Source: Bacteroidales bacterium (GTDB lineage Bacteria > Bacteroidota > Bacteroidia > Bacteroidales > ML635J-15). Taken from it: a stretch of DNA of 13,001 nucleotides. Each line of letters begins with the position of its first letter. Positions within the stretch are counted from its first letter, which is position 1. Positions 1 to 8,147 of this stretch are shown in pieces. Position numbers and translations under genes: made by a program. The stretch covers positions 1-13,001 of the forward strand of contig SLSH01000404.1 in the NCBI GenBank assembly GCA_007130555.1, given 5' to 3'. Below the pieces are notes generated by a model. It saw only the letters and a list, made by a program, of their open reading frames with translations, did not search any database and was not told the DNA's origin.

Positions 1-2369
1 CAAGCGATATAAATGAAAATACGGCTAAGCCTGAATTCTTTTATACAGGTCAGATGCACGGAGATGAACTTGTTTCGGGAATTTTATTTCTAAGGTTAAT
101 TGATTATTTATTAAATAATTACGAAACAAATGAACAGATAACAAAACTTATTAATGAATTAAAAATTTACATCAATCCTTATGCAAATCCTGATGGCACA
201 TGGTACGAGGGCAATCACAGCGTTGCAGAATCACGTAGAAGAAACAATCAGGATATTGATTTAAACAGGAATTTTATTGACCCGATTGAAGGAGACCATC
301 CTGACGGGAATGAATGGGCGGTTGAAACAATTGCTTTCATGGAATTTGCCGAAAGCAGAAATTTTATCATGTCGGGGAACAGTCATTCGGGAGCAGAATT
401 AATGAATTATCCTTTTGATACATATCCTGTCCTGCCTGCCGATAATGACTGGTGGTATTTTGTCTGCAGAGAGTATGCAGATACAGTACAGTACAATTCT
501 CCCGAAGGATATTTTACGGGTACGGACAATGGCGTTACACATGGGTATTCGTGGTACTCCATTAAAGGAAGCCGACAAGATTATATGAATTATTTTCATC
601 ATTGCAGGGAAGTTACGATGGAATTAAGTAACCAAAAAAAGATAGAATCTTACAAACTTCCCGATTACTGGAGCTATAACAAACAGGCTTTTCTGAATTA
701 TATGGAACAAGCCACTTACGGACTTCGCGGTTTTGTAACCGACTCTTTAACCGAAGAACCTTTAAGAGCCAGAGTTTTTATTGAAGACTATGACTTTTTT
801 AATTCTCACGTATATTCCAATCAGGAATCCGGAGATTATTACAGATTGCTTTACGAGAGCGATTATATCGTTAAATTTTCTGCTGATGGTTACAGAAGCA
901 AATCATTTGATATAAATATCCAAAACTACGAACAAACAATACTTGATGTTCAGTTGGTTGATATTGAATTATCGCCACCGCTTACGTCATTTGAACCGGA
1001 ACACGAAGTATATTACTGTAATCCCGAAGTTACTTTTATAAATACCTCGGAAACATCCGAAGATACTGATTTTTTATGGGATTTTGGAGACGGCAATTAT
1101 TCCTATGAAAAAGACCCTACGCACATATATGCTCAAAACGGAATTTATGATGTAAAATTAATTGCCCAAAATCAGTATGGATCGGACTCTGTTATTTTGG
1201 AAAATGCAGTTACAATTGAACTTAAAAAACTTATAAATACTCTAAACGGAGTAATCTGCGGAGAACCTGCTTCTGTTGAATTAAGCGTAAATGATGAAGG
1301 AGAAATATATTGGTACGAAAACCTTAATGAGCATGAAGTATTTCACACGGGCAATACATATCAAACACCGGTATTATCGGAAACAACATCATATTATGTT
1401 CAGAGTTTTTTGCAGGGACAAGAGTACAGTTTAGGTGAACCCGAAAAAACAAATGAAGGGGTATATATAACAAGTATGACAAATATATATCTAAGATTTG
1501 ATTGTTATATCCCATGTATTTTAAAATCCGTAAAAGTCTATTCTTCCGAAAGCGGTGAACGAACAATTTATTTGAGTAACTCAATCGGGGAAATTTTAAA
1601 TTCCATTGATATTTATATTGAAGAAGGGGAACATATCATTGATTTGAATTTTGATATTCCCGTAGGGAACGATTTCAGACTTGGTTGTAATCCTCCTTCA
1701 AATTTATTTGTTGCAACCGACGGAGAAGAAGAAGGTATTTTTAATTACCCCTATTCAAATGATTTTATAAGTATTAAAAAAACAAATAATCAGACAAATA
1801 TATATGCATACTTTTACGACTGGCAGATTAAAGAGTATGATTGTGTATCGGAAAAAACCAAAATCACTGCTTATGTTAATGATAATGTTGAGGCAGACTT
1901 CTATTATTCAATTGAAAATAATCTGACAGTTCATTTTTTTGACAGTTCAATTGCCGCAGATAATTTTCTGTGGGATTTTGATGACGGAAATTATTCTTCC
2001 GAAAAAAATCCCGTGCACGAATATTCCGAGCAGGGAGAATATGATGTTAGCCTTACCGTTAACAGCGAGTGCGGAACAGACAACATTACTAAAAATATTT
2101 ACATTATAAATACAAAAAAAGATATAATAAATTCCTTTAAACCTTATATTTATTCTAAACCTGCCTCGAATATAATTATTATCGAAACAAAAGAGAATAT
2201 ACCTCTTGAATTAAATATTTATAATATTCAAGGTATGTTGGTATATAAAGATATTCTAAAAAAAAATAAAAATGAAATTAATATACAAAACCTGAAACAA
2301 GGTCTTTATTTTGTTTCAATTAAATATGAAGATAAAGTTTTAAAAAAGAAATTATTAATAACAAGGTAA
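1..2369 (+). CDS. Secreted M14 zinc carboxypeptidase with PKD domains and T9SS tail (5' partial)
   Basis: The reading frame is open from base 3, so the N-terminus lies outside the window. The Met at 54 is internal, because it belongs to the zinc motif. Numbering from that Met, HGDE (H2, E5) and H111 in NSHSGAE are the expected zinc ligands, R72 in DLNRNF binds the substrate carboxylate, and E190 in TMEL is the general base. This is the full catalytic set of M14 carboxypeptidases. After it come a transthyretin-like carboxypeptidase regulatory domain (about 223-302), a PKD domain (about 308-390), an Ig-like segment (about 400-452), a beta-rich module shared with the next gene (about 480-597), a second PKD domain (about 613-686) and a C-terminal sorting domain (about 695-771). 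The sorting domain reads IYSKPASN where IYPNPA-type motifs are usual. The expected role is extracellular peptide trimming after T9SS export. The next gene is a paralogue starting 16 bp downstream. Family is secure; substrate specificity cannot be read. Confidence 0.9.
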   Translation, partial: SDINENTAKPEFFYTGQMHGDELVSGILFLRLIDYLLNNYETNEQITKLINELKIYINPYANPDGTWYEGNHSVAESRRRNNQDIDLNRNFIDPIEGDHPDGNEWAVETIAFMEFAESRNFIMSGNSHSGAELMNYPFDTYPVLPADNDWWYFVCREYADTVQYNSPEGYFTGTDNGVTHGYSWYSIKGSRQDYMNYFHHCREVTMELSNQKKIESYKLPDYWSYNKQAFLNYMEQATYGLRGFVTDSLTEEPLRARVFIEDYDFFNSHVYSNQESGDYYRLLYESDYIVKFSADGYRSKSFDINIQNYEQTILDVQLVDIELSPPLTSFEPEHEVYYCNPEVTFINTSETSEDTDFLWDFGDGNYSYEKDPTHIYAQNGIYDVKLIAQNQYGSDSVILENAVTIELKKLINTLNGVICGEPASVELSVNDEGEIYWYENLNEHEVFHTGNTYQTPVLSETTSYYVQSFLQGQEYSLGEPEKTNEGVYITSMTNIYLRFDCYIPCILKSVKVYSSESGERTIYLSNSIGEILNSIDIYIEEGEHIIDLNFDIPVGNDFRLGCNPPSNLFVATDGEEEGIFNYPYSNDFISIKKTNNQTNIYAYFYDWQIKEYDCVSEKTKITAYVNDNVEADFYYSIENNLTVHFFDSSIAADNFLWDFDDGNYSSEKNPVHEYSEQGEYDVSLTVNSECGTDNITKNIYIINTKKDIINSFKPYIYSKPASNIIIIETKENIPLELNIYNIQGMLVYKDILKKNKNEINIQNLKQGLYFVSIKYEDKVLKKKLLITR

Positions 2370-2385
2370 CATAAAAATTTAGCTT

Positions 2386-5300
2386 ATGAAATTATTAAAA
2401 ATTACCGGTCTGATTTTTATCTTATTTTTACAAATAAGTATTAATGCTCAACAAGATAATAATGAACATCTTGAATTTGCACAAACACAGCTTGAACAAA
2501 GGGGAGAAATTTATTTTACTTTCCGTGTTGAAATCGAGGATTTTGATATTTTAAAAGAATTAACCGAAATAATTTCGATTGACAAACTGGAGAACAATAT
2601 TGTTTATGCTTACGCAAATACATCGGGATTTGAATTATTTCTTGAATATGGTTTTGAGTTTATTCCTGTTTATGATTATTACACAATACCAAAAGCTCTT
2701 ACAATGGCAACTACTGTTGAGCAAATGGCTGACTGGGACAGATATCCTACTCACGAAGTATATATGGAAATGATGAATAATTTTGTAAGCGACTATCCCG
2801 GTATGACAAGATTGGATACAATGGGATATTCTATTAACGGATATCCTCTTGTTTGCCTAATAATAACAAATGATATTGAGACAGAAGCGGATAAACCGGG
2901 GTTTTTGTGGTCAAGCACAATGCACGGTGACGAACTTATAGGGTATATATTTTCATTAAGATTAGCCGATTATCTGTTATCAAATTACGGAACCGATTCG
3001 CAAGCAACAAATATGGTAGATAATATCGTAATTTATATAAATCCGCTTGCAAATCCGGACGGAACATTTTATAATTCACCCGATTATACATCAGTTTCGC
3101 AATCTATAAGATTTAATTTAAACGGAATAGACATAAACAGAGTTTTTCCAAGAGTTGACGGAGTGGCTACAACCATTGAGCCAGAAACACAGGTAATAAT
3201 GGATTACGTTGACCGGATAAATTTGGTAATGTCGGCAAACGGACATAGCGGAGCAGAATGTGTTTTTTATCCATGGGCTTTTGTGACTCCAAATCAACTT
3301 GTGCATGCAGATGCAGACTGGTGGGAATATGTTTCATGGATTTATGCAGATAATGCACATGAAAACAGTCCGGCAGGATATTTAACATCATTTTTCGGAG
3401 GAGTTTCTTCGGCAGGAAGTTTATACACAGCAACAGGAACACAAATGGATTATATGAATTATTTTAAAAATATAAAAGAAATTATTTTAGAATGGACTAA
3501 TGTAAAAAAAGTAGAAGTACAACACTTAAATAATTTTTGGAATTATAACAAACAAGCCATACTTGATTATACAGAACAGGTTCTTTACGGATTCAGAGGA
3601 ATTATTACCAATGCCTGTACCAATGAACCTATTTTTGGTGCAAAAGTAGAAATAATCGGATATGATATGTATAATTCGGAAGTATATTCTTTTGCTCCCG
3701 TAGGTAATTACCACCGCCCGATATACCAGGGAACTTATGAAGTAACTTTTTCCGCAGACGGATTTTATGATTACGTAACTACTGTTAACGTACAAAACAA
3801 CACTTCAACAAGATTAGATGTAGAATTAATTCCTGTTGATATTGCAATCCCTGATTTTACAGCGTCAACTACTCAAATTTACGAAGGAGAAACAGTTGAA
3901 TTTACTAATTTAACAAGTGGCGGAACCGTTACTGCCTGGGCGTGGTCTTTCCCGGGGGGTAATCCGAATTCTTCAGAGGAGGAAAATCCCGGAATAATCA
4001 CTTATAACAACGAAGGAAAATATGATGTTGTTCTAGAAATTCAAAGTAATGCTTGTGATGTAACTGAAGAGAAAACAGAATTTATCGAAGTATTCCCTGT
4101 AGAACCTCCTGTTGCCGATTTTACTGCAAATATTACAGAAGTCCCCGCAGGAAGTTCCGTAATATTTACCGATTTAAGCGAGAATATACCTGTTGAATGG
4201 GAATGGCACTTTGAAGGGGGTACTCCTGAAACAAGTTCGGAACAAAATCCCGAAATATTTTATTATGACCTCGGTAAATTCAATGTTACTCTGATTGCAA
4301 AAAATTCAGAAGGAGAAAACGAAACAACAAAATATGAGTATATTACTGTAGGACTGCCCGAAGTATGTAATGCAGCAGGAAATAATACAAACTTTATGTA
4401 TATTTCGAATTTTAGTCTTAATACAATAAATAATAATTCAGGAGCCAGCCAGTATTCTGATTTTACAGATATGTCAACCGATTTAATTATCGGAGAAACT
4501 TATGAATTTTCTGTAACAAACGGAAATACTCATAGCTACGACCAATGCATTATCTGGATTGACTGGAACGGAAACGGCGATTTTAGTGATGATGGCGAAG
4601 AAGTTTACAGGTCGGAAATTCAATATCAGGAAGTATATTCGGGGCACATTACCGTTCCCGAAAACTTAACTCCCGGTCCAGTTCGTATCAGGATAAGATT
4701 ACACTATAACAGAAGCGGATATAATCCCAATGATTCCCCTTGCGGATTATCAGGATACGGAGAAGTAGAAGATTATGCCATAAACCTTATTTCTCCTGAC
4801 ATACCTCCTGTTGCCGGTTTTATGTCGGATATGCAAACAAGTTGCTCGGGAATTATCAAATTTGAAGACAAATCTTTTCTTGCCGATGAATGGCTGTGGG
4901 ACTTTGGAGACGGTAATACAAGCGAAGAACAAAATCCCATACATACTTATGAAAGTAGCGGAATATATACTGTTTCTCTTACTATTGGCAATGAATATGG
5001 AAGTGATACACTTACAAAAACAGACTATATATCAATATTTCTTGTAGAACCTCCTTTAGCAACAAGTGAAGAATTTTGCGGAGAATCCGAAATTACCCTC
5101 AATGTTTCAGGCGAAGGAACATTAAACTGGTATGATGCCCTGACAGAAGGAAATCTCATAAATACAGGGACAAGTTATACTGATTTTTTCAGTGAAACAA
5201 CAAGTTTTTATGTGGAATCAATAATACAAGGTAACCCTGAAACTTATTATGCCGGAAAAATAAACTACAACGGAGCCGGAGGCTTCTGGGGAAATGATGA

Positions 5301-6675
5301 ACATCAGCACGGATTGGTTTTTGATGCTTTTGTTGAATTTGAACTTGTTTCTGTTAAAGTATATGCACAAACCGAAGGCGAAAGAACAGTAACATTAAGA
5401 AACAGTATAGGTAATGTGCTTGAAACAAAAACCGTAAATATACCCGAAGGAGAAAGCAGAATTAATTTAAATTTTGATGTTCCTGTCGGGAACGACATGG
5501 TACTAAGAGGAGAAGGAGATCCTCAGTTATACAGAAATAATAATAATGCTGCAAGTTTTCCTTACGAAATTCAGGACATACTTTCAATAACCGAAACTAC
5601 TGCCGCTGATCCCGAATACGGCGATATTTTTGGAAATTATTACTTCTTTTATAACTGGGAAGTTGCAGTTTATGGAACATGTACAAGTGTAAGATCCGAA
5701 GTTACAGCAACAATTCATCCTACTCTTATTGTTGAAACCGAAACTACTTACGCCGGTTATCCTGATGGTAATGACGGTACAGCAACCGCAATTGTAACAG
5801 GAGGAACTCAACCTTATAATTATGAATGGAGTACAGGTTCTGATGATGAAACGATTAGCAATTTGTCTGAAGGCACTTATGGAATTACAGTTACAGACGC
5901 GAACGGGTGTTCCGATGAAAATATCGCAGTTATTGAAATTGGATACAATACGCCTATAGCTGATTTTGAAGCAGATATTACAGAAGCTTGCGGTATGATT
6001 ACGGTTCAGTTTACAGATTTAAGCGAAAATAATCCCGTATCATGGCTCTGGGATTTTGGAGACGGTAATAATTCCGATGAACAAAATCCTGTGCATTTAT
6101 ATGATGAACCAGGAATTTATACTGTAAGTTTAACTATTGAAAATAATGGCGGTTCGGATATTAAGATCATTGAAAATTACATAAAAGTATATGAAAAGCC
6201 CGAACTGGATTTAAATATCACACATGAATCAGGTGTCGGAAATGAAGACGGCGAAATAAGTTTAATTATTACCGGCGGAACTGCTCCGTTTAATATTATT
6301 TGGTCAAATGACGAAAACACCGAAACAATTACAGGACTAAGTGCAGGACTATATTCCGTAGCGGTAACTGATACCAATAATTGTACCGCACAAGCCGTTG
6401 CAGAAGTGGAACTTATTACTTATAGTTTAAGTGATAAATCAAATTTTATTAACATTTATCCTAATCCTGCAAATAATAAACTTTGGGTCGAATCCGGAAC
6501 GGAAATATTAAATATCGAAATAAGAGATGCACTCGGAAAAATAGTTTATTCCGATAATAACGGATTCTTTAATAAAAGCATAAACATATCAGATTTGCAG
6601 GATGGAATTTATATAATGAAAATAACAAATATAAATCAAGCCATTATCAGAAAAATTATTATAAGGAAGGAATAA
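2386..6675 (+). CDS. Secreted multidomain M14 zinc carboxypeptidase, T9SS cargo
   Basis: Complete 1429-aa protein. Residues 1-21 form a signal peptide (KLLK, hydrophobic core, cleavage near INA-QQ), which fixes the ATG start. No Shine-Dalgarno sequence is visible. The M14 domain (about 115-400) has zinc ligands H180 and E183 (HGDE) and H287 (NGHSGAE), R252 in DINR and general base E369 (ILEW). Further modules are a transthyretin-like regulatory domain (401-480), PKD domains (about 487-570, 575-656, 806-886 and 1188-1268), a GEVED-like domain (about 662-802, with GYGEVEDYA), an Ig-like segment (888-945), a beta-rich module shared with the upstream gene (about 950-1100), two SprB-like repeats (about 1112-1185 and 1271-1345) and a T9SS type A tail (about 1350-1429) with canonical IYPNPA. 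It probably acts outside the cell or anchored to the surface, releasing C-terminal residues from proteins or peptides. The 16-bp gap after the paralogue suggests co-transcription. Confidence 0.93.
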   Translation: MKLLKITGLIFILFLQISINAQQDNNEHLEFAQTQLEQRGEIYFTFRVEIEDFDILKELTEIISIDKLENNIVYAYANTSGFELFLEYGFEFIPVYDYYTIPKALTMATTVEQMADWDRYPTHEVYMEMMNNFVSDYPGMTRLDTMGYSINGYPLVCLIITNDIETEADKPGFLWSSTMHGDELIGYIFSLRLADYLLSNYGTDSQATNMVDNIVIYINPLANPDGTFYNSPDYTSVSQSIRFNLNGIDINRVFPRVDGVATTIEPETQVIMDYVDRINLVMSANGHSGAECVFYPWAFVTPNQLVHADADWWEYVSWIYADNAHENSPAGYLTSFFGGVSSAGSLYTATGTQMDYMNYFKNIKEIILEWTNVKKVEVQHLNNFWNYNKQAILDYTEQVLYGFRGIITNACTNEPIFGAKVEIIGYDMYNSEVYSFAPVGNYHRPIYQGTYEVTFSADGFYDYVTTVNVQNNTSTRLDVELIPVDIAIPDFTASTTQIYEGETVEFTNLTSGGTVTAWAWSFPGGNPNSSEEENPGIITYNNEGKYDVVLEIQSNACDVTEEKTEFIEVFPVEPPVADFTANITEVPAGSSVIFTDLSENIPVEWEWHFEGGTPETSSEQNPEIFYYDLGKFNVTLIAKNSEGENETTKYEYITVGLPEVCNAAGNNTNFMYISNFSLNTINNNSGASQYSDFTDMSTDLIIGETYEFSVTNGNTHSYDQCIIWIDWNGNGDFSDDGEEVYRSEIQYQEVYSGHITVPENLTPGPVRIRIRLHYNRSGYNPNDSPCGLSGYGEVEDYAINLISPDIPPVAGFMSDMQTSCSGIIKFEDKSFLADEWLWDFGDGNTSEEQNPIHTYESSGIYTVSLTIGNEYGSDTLTKTDYISIFLVEPPLATSEEFCGESEITLNVSGEGTLNWYDALTEGNLINTGTSYTDFFSETTSFYVESIIQGNPETYYAGKINYNGAGGFWGNDEHQHGLVFDAFVEFELVSVKVYAQTEGERTVTLRNSIGNVLETKTVNIPEGESRINLNFDVPVGNDMVLRGEGDPQLYRNNNNAASFPYEIQDILSITETTAADPEYGDIFGNYYFFYNWEVAVYGTCTSVRSEVTATIHPTLIVETETTYAGYPDGNDGTATAIVTGGTQPYNYEWSTGSDDETISNLSEGTYGITVTDANGCSDENIAVIEIGYNTPIADFEADITEACGMITVQFTDLSENNPVSWLWDFGDGNNSDEQNPVHLYDEPGIYTVSLTIENNGGSDIKIIENYIKVYEKPELDLNITHESGVGNEDGEISLIITGGTAPFNIIWSNDENTETITGLSAGLYSVAVTDTNNCTAQAVAEVELITYSLSDKSNFINIYPNPANNKLWVESGTEILNIEIRDALGKIVYSDNNGFFNKSINISDLQDGIYIMKITNINQAIIRKIIIRKE
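4369..4791 (+). other. GEVED-like domain inserted in the second carboxypeptidase
   Basis: This segment codes for residues about 662-802 of the large carboxypeptidase. It starts CNAAGNN, contains WIDWNGNGDF (a possible calcium-binding acidic turn) and ends CGLSGYGEVEDYAI, the signature from which the GEVED family is named. GEVED domains are common accessory modules in secreted Bacteroidota proteins, usually thought to be adhesive. The truncated paralogue upstream has no counterpart: there the first PKD domain leads directly into the Ig-like segment. The domain was therefore gained here or lost there. Confidence 0.75.
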
Positions 6676-6690
6676 TGGGGGGATAATCGG

Positions 6691-6731
6691 AAACCGTTGT
6701 ACTAAGTTGCTGTTAGCAATTAGTATGGTTT
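6691..6731 (+). terminator. Hairpin just after the second carboxypeptidase
   Basis: Starting 15 bases after the stop codon, TACTAA-G-TTGCT pairs with AGCAATTAGTA around a GTT loop. This is an 11-bp stem with one bulged G, extended below by AAACC (6691-6695) pairing with GGTTT (6727-6731). The position suits a transcription terminator or mRNA 3'-end stabiliser. No T-run follows directly, so intrinsic termination is not certain. Confidence 0.4.
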
Positions 6732-6784
6732 CAGTCAGGTATTGTGCAATATGTTTCTTTTCTCGTAATTATTTAGCTGTTTTT

Positions 6785-6861
6785 ATAAGACCTTTTGTCA
6801 TAGTATTTGCACCCTCCCACTTGCCCTGCTTGTTGCAAATACTTATGCCAAAAGGTCTTAT
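6785..6861. repeat. Long imperfect inverted repeat with a pyrimidine-rich loop
   Basis: The left arm 6785-6811 (ATAAGACCTTTTG to TATTTGCA) is complementary to the right arm 6834-6861 (TGCAAATA to AAAAGGTCTTAT). There is one substitution and one single-base gap over 27-28 bases. The 22-base loop (6812-6833) is rich in C and T and reads CCCTCCCAC then TTGCCCTGC. The form suggests a small non-autonomous mobile element or structured repeat. No flanking target duplication was identified. Alternative: a structured RNA. Confidence 0.6.
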
Positions 6862-6877
6862 TTTGTATTTGTTTAGC

Positions 6878-6897
6878 CCCCGACTTGAAAGTCGGGG
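6878..6897. repeat. REP-like GC-rich hairpin A
   Basis: CCCCGACTT (6878-6886) and AAGTCGGGG (6889-6897) are perfectly complementary with only GA between them, giving a tight stem. The element is strikingly GC-rich for this window. With the second hairpin 12 bases downstream it forms a two-hairpin unit resembling the short palindromes mobilised by RAYT (IS200-like) transposases. No such transposase gene is present in the window. Confidence 0.6.
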
Positions 6898-6909
6898 TTA
6901 CAAATATTT

Positions 6910-6924
6910 GAGCCCTACGGGCTC
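6910..6924. repeat. REP-like GC-rich hairpin B
   Basis: GAGCCC (6910-6915) pairs with GGGCTC (6919-6924) around a TAC loop. It is joined to hairpin A by TTA and the self-complementary decamer CAAATATTTG (6901-6910). Two GC hairpins joined by an AT palindrome suggest one composite dispersed repeat spanning 6876-6925. Confidence 0.55.
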
Positions 6925-6952
6925 ATAGTATAATTTTACTATCAGCTAAATA

Positions 6953-7015
6953 ATACCAATGTGAAATAATAATACGTCCTCCTTTGTCGGACTAATTATT
7001 ATTTCACATTGGTAT
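6953..7015. repeat. MITE-like element with perfect 21-bp inverted repeats
   Basis: Bases 6953-6973 (beginning ATACCAATGTGAAAT) and 6995-7015 (ending ATTTCACATTGGTAT) are exact reverse complements over 21 bp. The 21-base centre contains GTCC (6976-6979) and GGAC (6989-6992), which can extend the stem across an internal loop. Flanking TA dinucleotides could be a target-site duplication. It lies 44 bases past the pdxA stop and might terminate transcription, but there is no T-run. A very short MITE or dispersed palindrome is the preferred reading. Confidence 0.65.
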
Positions 7016-7058
7016 AACTGGTTGATAATGCTTTCAATCACAAATATTCAACCATTTT

Positions 7059-8144
7059 TTAAGACTTTTCATTCTCTTCTATTATATCATCATCAGCTTC
7101 ATCAATTTTTAAATCATTTGTTGCCAATTGATTTTTTGTTAATTCAGCCTGATTTTCTCGGTTTTTGAAAATATCTATCGCATAATAAATTGCATTTCTG
7201 AATGATTCTTCCGAAGCAATATTTTTTCCTGCTATTTCAAATGCCGTTCCGTGTGCAGGAGAAGTTCTTATTATCGGGAGTCCTGCCGTATAATTAATTC
7301 CGTTTTCGAAAGATAACATTTTAAAAGGAATTAATCCCTGGTCGTGATACATTGCTAGAACCGCATCAAATTTTTTATATTCTAAGGAGCCGAAAAATCC
7401 GTCCGAAGGATAAGGTCCGATTGCCATTATATTATTTTTACGTGCATTTTCTATGGCAGGAATAATAATATCTTTTTCATCATTCCCGATTATTCCTTCA
7501 TCTCCGGCATGAGGATTTACTCCCATAACGGCAATTTTTGGTTTTCTGATACCAAAATCATTAATCAAACTCTTATTTAATACATTTAATTTTTCTGAAA
7601 TAAGATTTGTACTTAAAACTTCCGAAACCTCCGATAAAGGAATATGCTCCGTAACCACTCCTATTTTTAAATCTTCGCTGACAAGCAACATCAAATGTTC
7701 CTGTGCATTGAATTCTTTGGCAAGAAATTCCGTATGCCCTCTGTACTTAAATTTATCCGACTGAATATTTTTTTTATTTATAGGTGCGGTTACCAGTGCA
7801 TCCAGTTCCCCGAATTTTAAATCTTCTACTGCCCTTTGTAATGCTTCTATTGCATAAGCACCTGCTTCATCTGAAGATTTACCGATTTCAACTTTGGCTT
7901 CATCGCTGATACAATTTATAATATAAAATTTTCTGTGATTAACATCTTTAATTGTACTTATCAGCGTAGGATTTGGATTATGAGAATTAAATGCTTTTCT
8001 GTAATACGCCAGAACTTTTGGAGAGCCGTATAAAACAGGGATACATAAATCCAGCATATCTGTATGCAAAAAAGTTTTAATTATTACTTCATAAGAAATT
8101 CCGTTTATATCCCCGTGAGTAATTCCTATCTTAATTTTATTCAT
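7059..8144 (-). CDS. pdxA: 4-hydroxythreonine-4-phosphate dehydrogenase PdxA
   Basis: PdxA oxidises 4-phosphohydroxy-L-threonine with NAD. The product decarboxylates to the aminoacetone phosphate used by PdxJ in the DXP-dependent pathway to pyridoxal phosphate. The 361-aa protein has the family layout: GITHGDINGI at the N-terminus, substrate-contact pair H137-T138 in GHTEF, and three metal-binding histidines, H167 (TEHIPL), H212 (NPHAGDEG) and H267 (MYHDQG). Their spacing matches H166, H211 and H266 of the E. coli enzyme. Other conserved stretches are GPYPSDGFF and IIRTSPAHGTAF. The C-terminus carries an acidic tail (about 345-361, rich in D and E) beyond the conserved core. The start codon is 3 bp after the stop of the upstream aminopeptidase gene, so translational coupling is likely. 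No pdxJ is in the window. Confidence 0.96.
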   Translation of the reverse strand: MNKIKIGITHGDINGISYEVIIKTFLHTDMLDLCIPVLYGSPKVLAYYRKAFNSHNPNPTLISTIKDVNHRKFYIINCISDEAKVEIGKSSDEAGAYAIEALQRAVEDLKFGELDALVTAPINKKNIQSDKFKYRGHTEFLAKEFNAQEHLMLLVSEDLKIGVVTEHIPLSEVSEVLSTNLISEKLNVLNKSLINDFGIRKPKIAVMGVNPHAGDEGIIGNDEKDIIIPAIENARKNNIMAIGPYPSDGFFGSLEYKKFDAVLAMYHDQGLIPFKMLSFENGINYTAGLPIIRTSPAHGTAFEIAGKNIASEESFRNAIYYAIDIFKNRENQAELTKNQLATNDLKIDEADDDIIEENEKS

Positions 8145-8147
8145 GTT

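Larger units (their letters stand above)
6676..7058. other. Intergenic region between convergent genes, packed with hairpins
   Basis: No credible gene lies in this 383-bp gap between the second carboxypeptidase (plus strand) and pdxA (minus strand). It holds five separate inverted repeats, listed individually at 6691-6731, 6785-6861, 6878-6897, 6910-6924 and 6953-7015. They occupy over half of the interval. Hairpins here could terminate transcription from both sides. Their size, number and GC-rich cores in an AT-rich background fit dispersed non-coding repeats better than ordinary terminators. Confidence 0.8.

Noticed and set aside
54..56. ATG as the start of the first carboxypeptidase
   Set aside because: The frame is open upstream to the window edge and this Met directly precedes the HGDE zinc motif, in the middle of the catalytic domain.
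6785..6861. Integron attC site
   Set aside because: The imperfect stem is suggestive, but the GTTRRRY/RYYYAAC core sites and a cassette gene arrangement are missing.
6707..6928. 73-aa open frame on the plus strand between the convergent genes
   Set aside because: It lies almost wholly inside inverted repeats, has no family resemblance, and its frame is explained by the hairpin arms.
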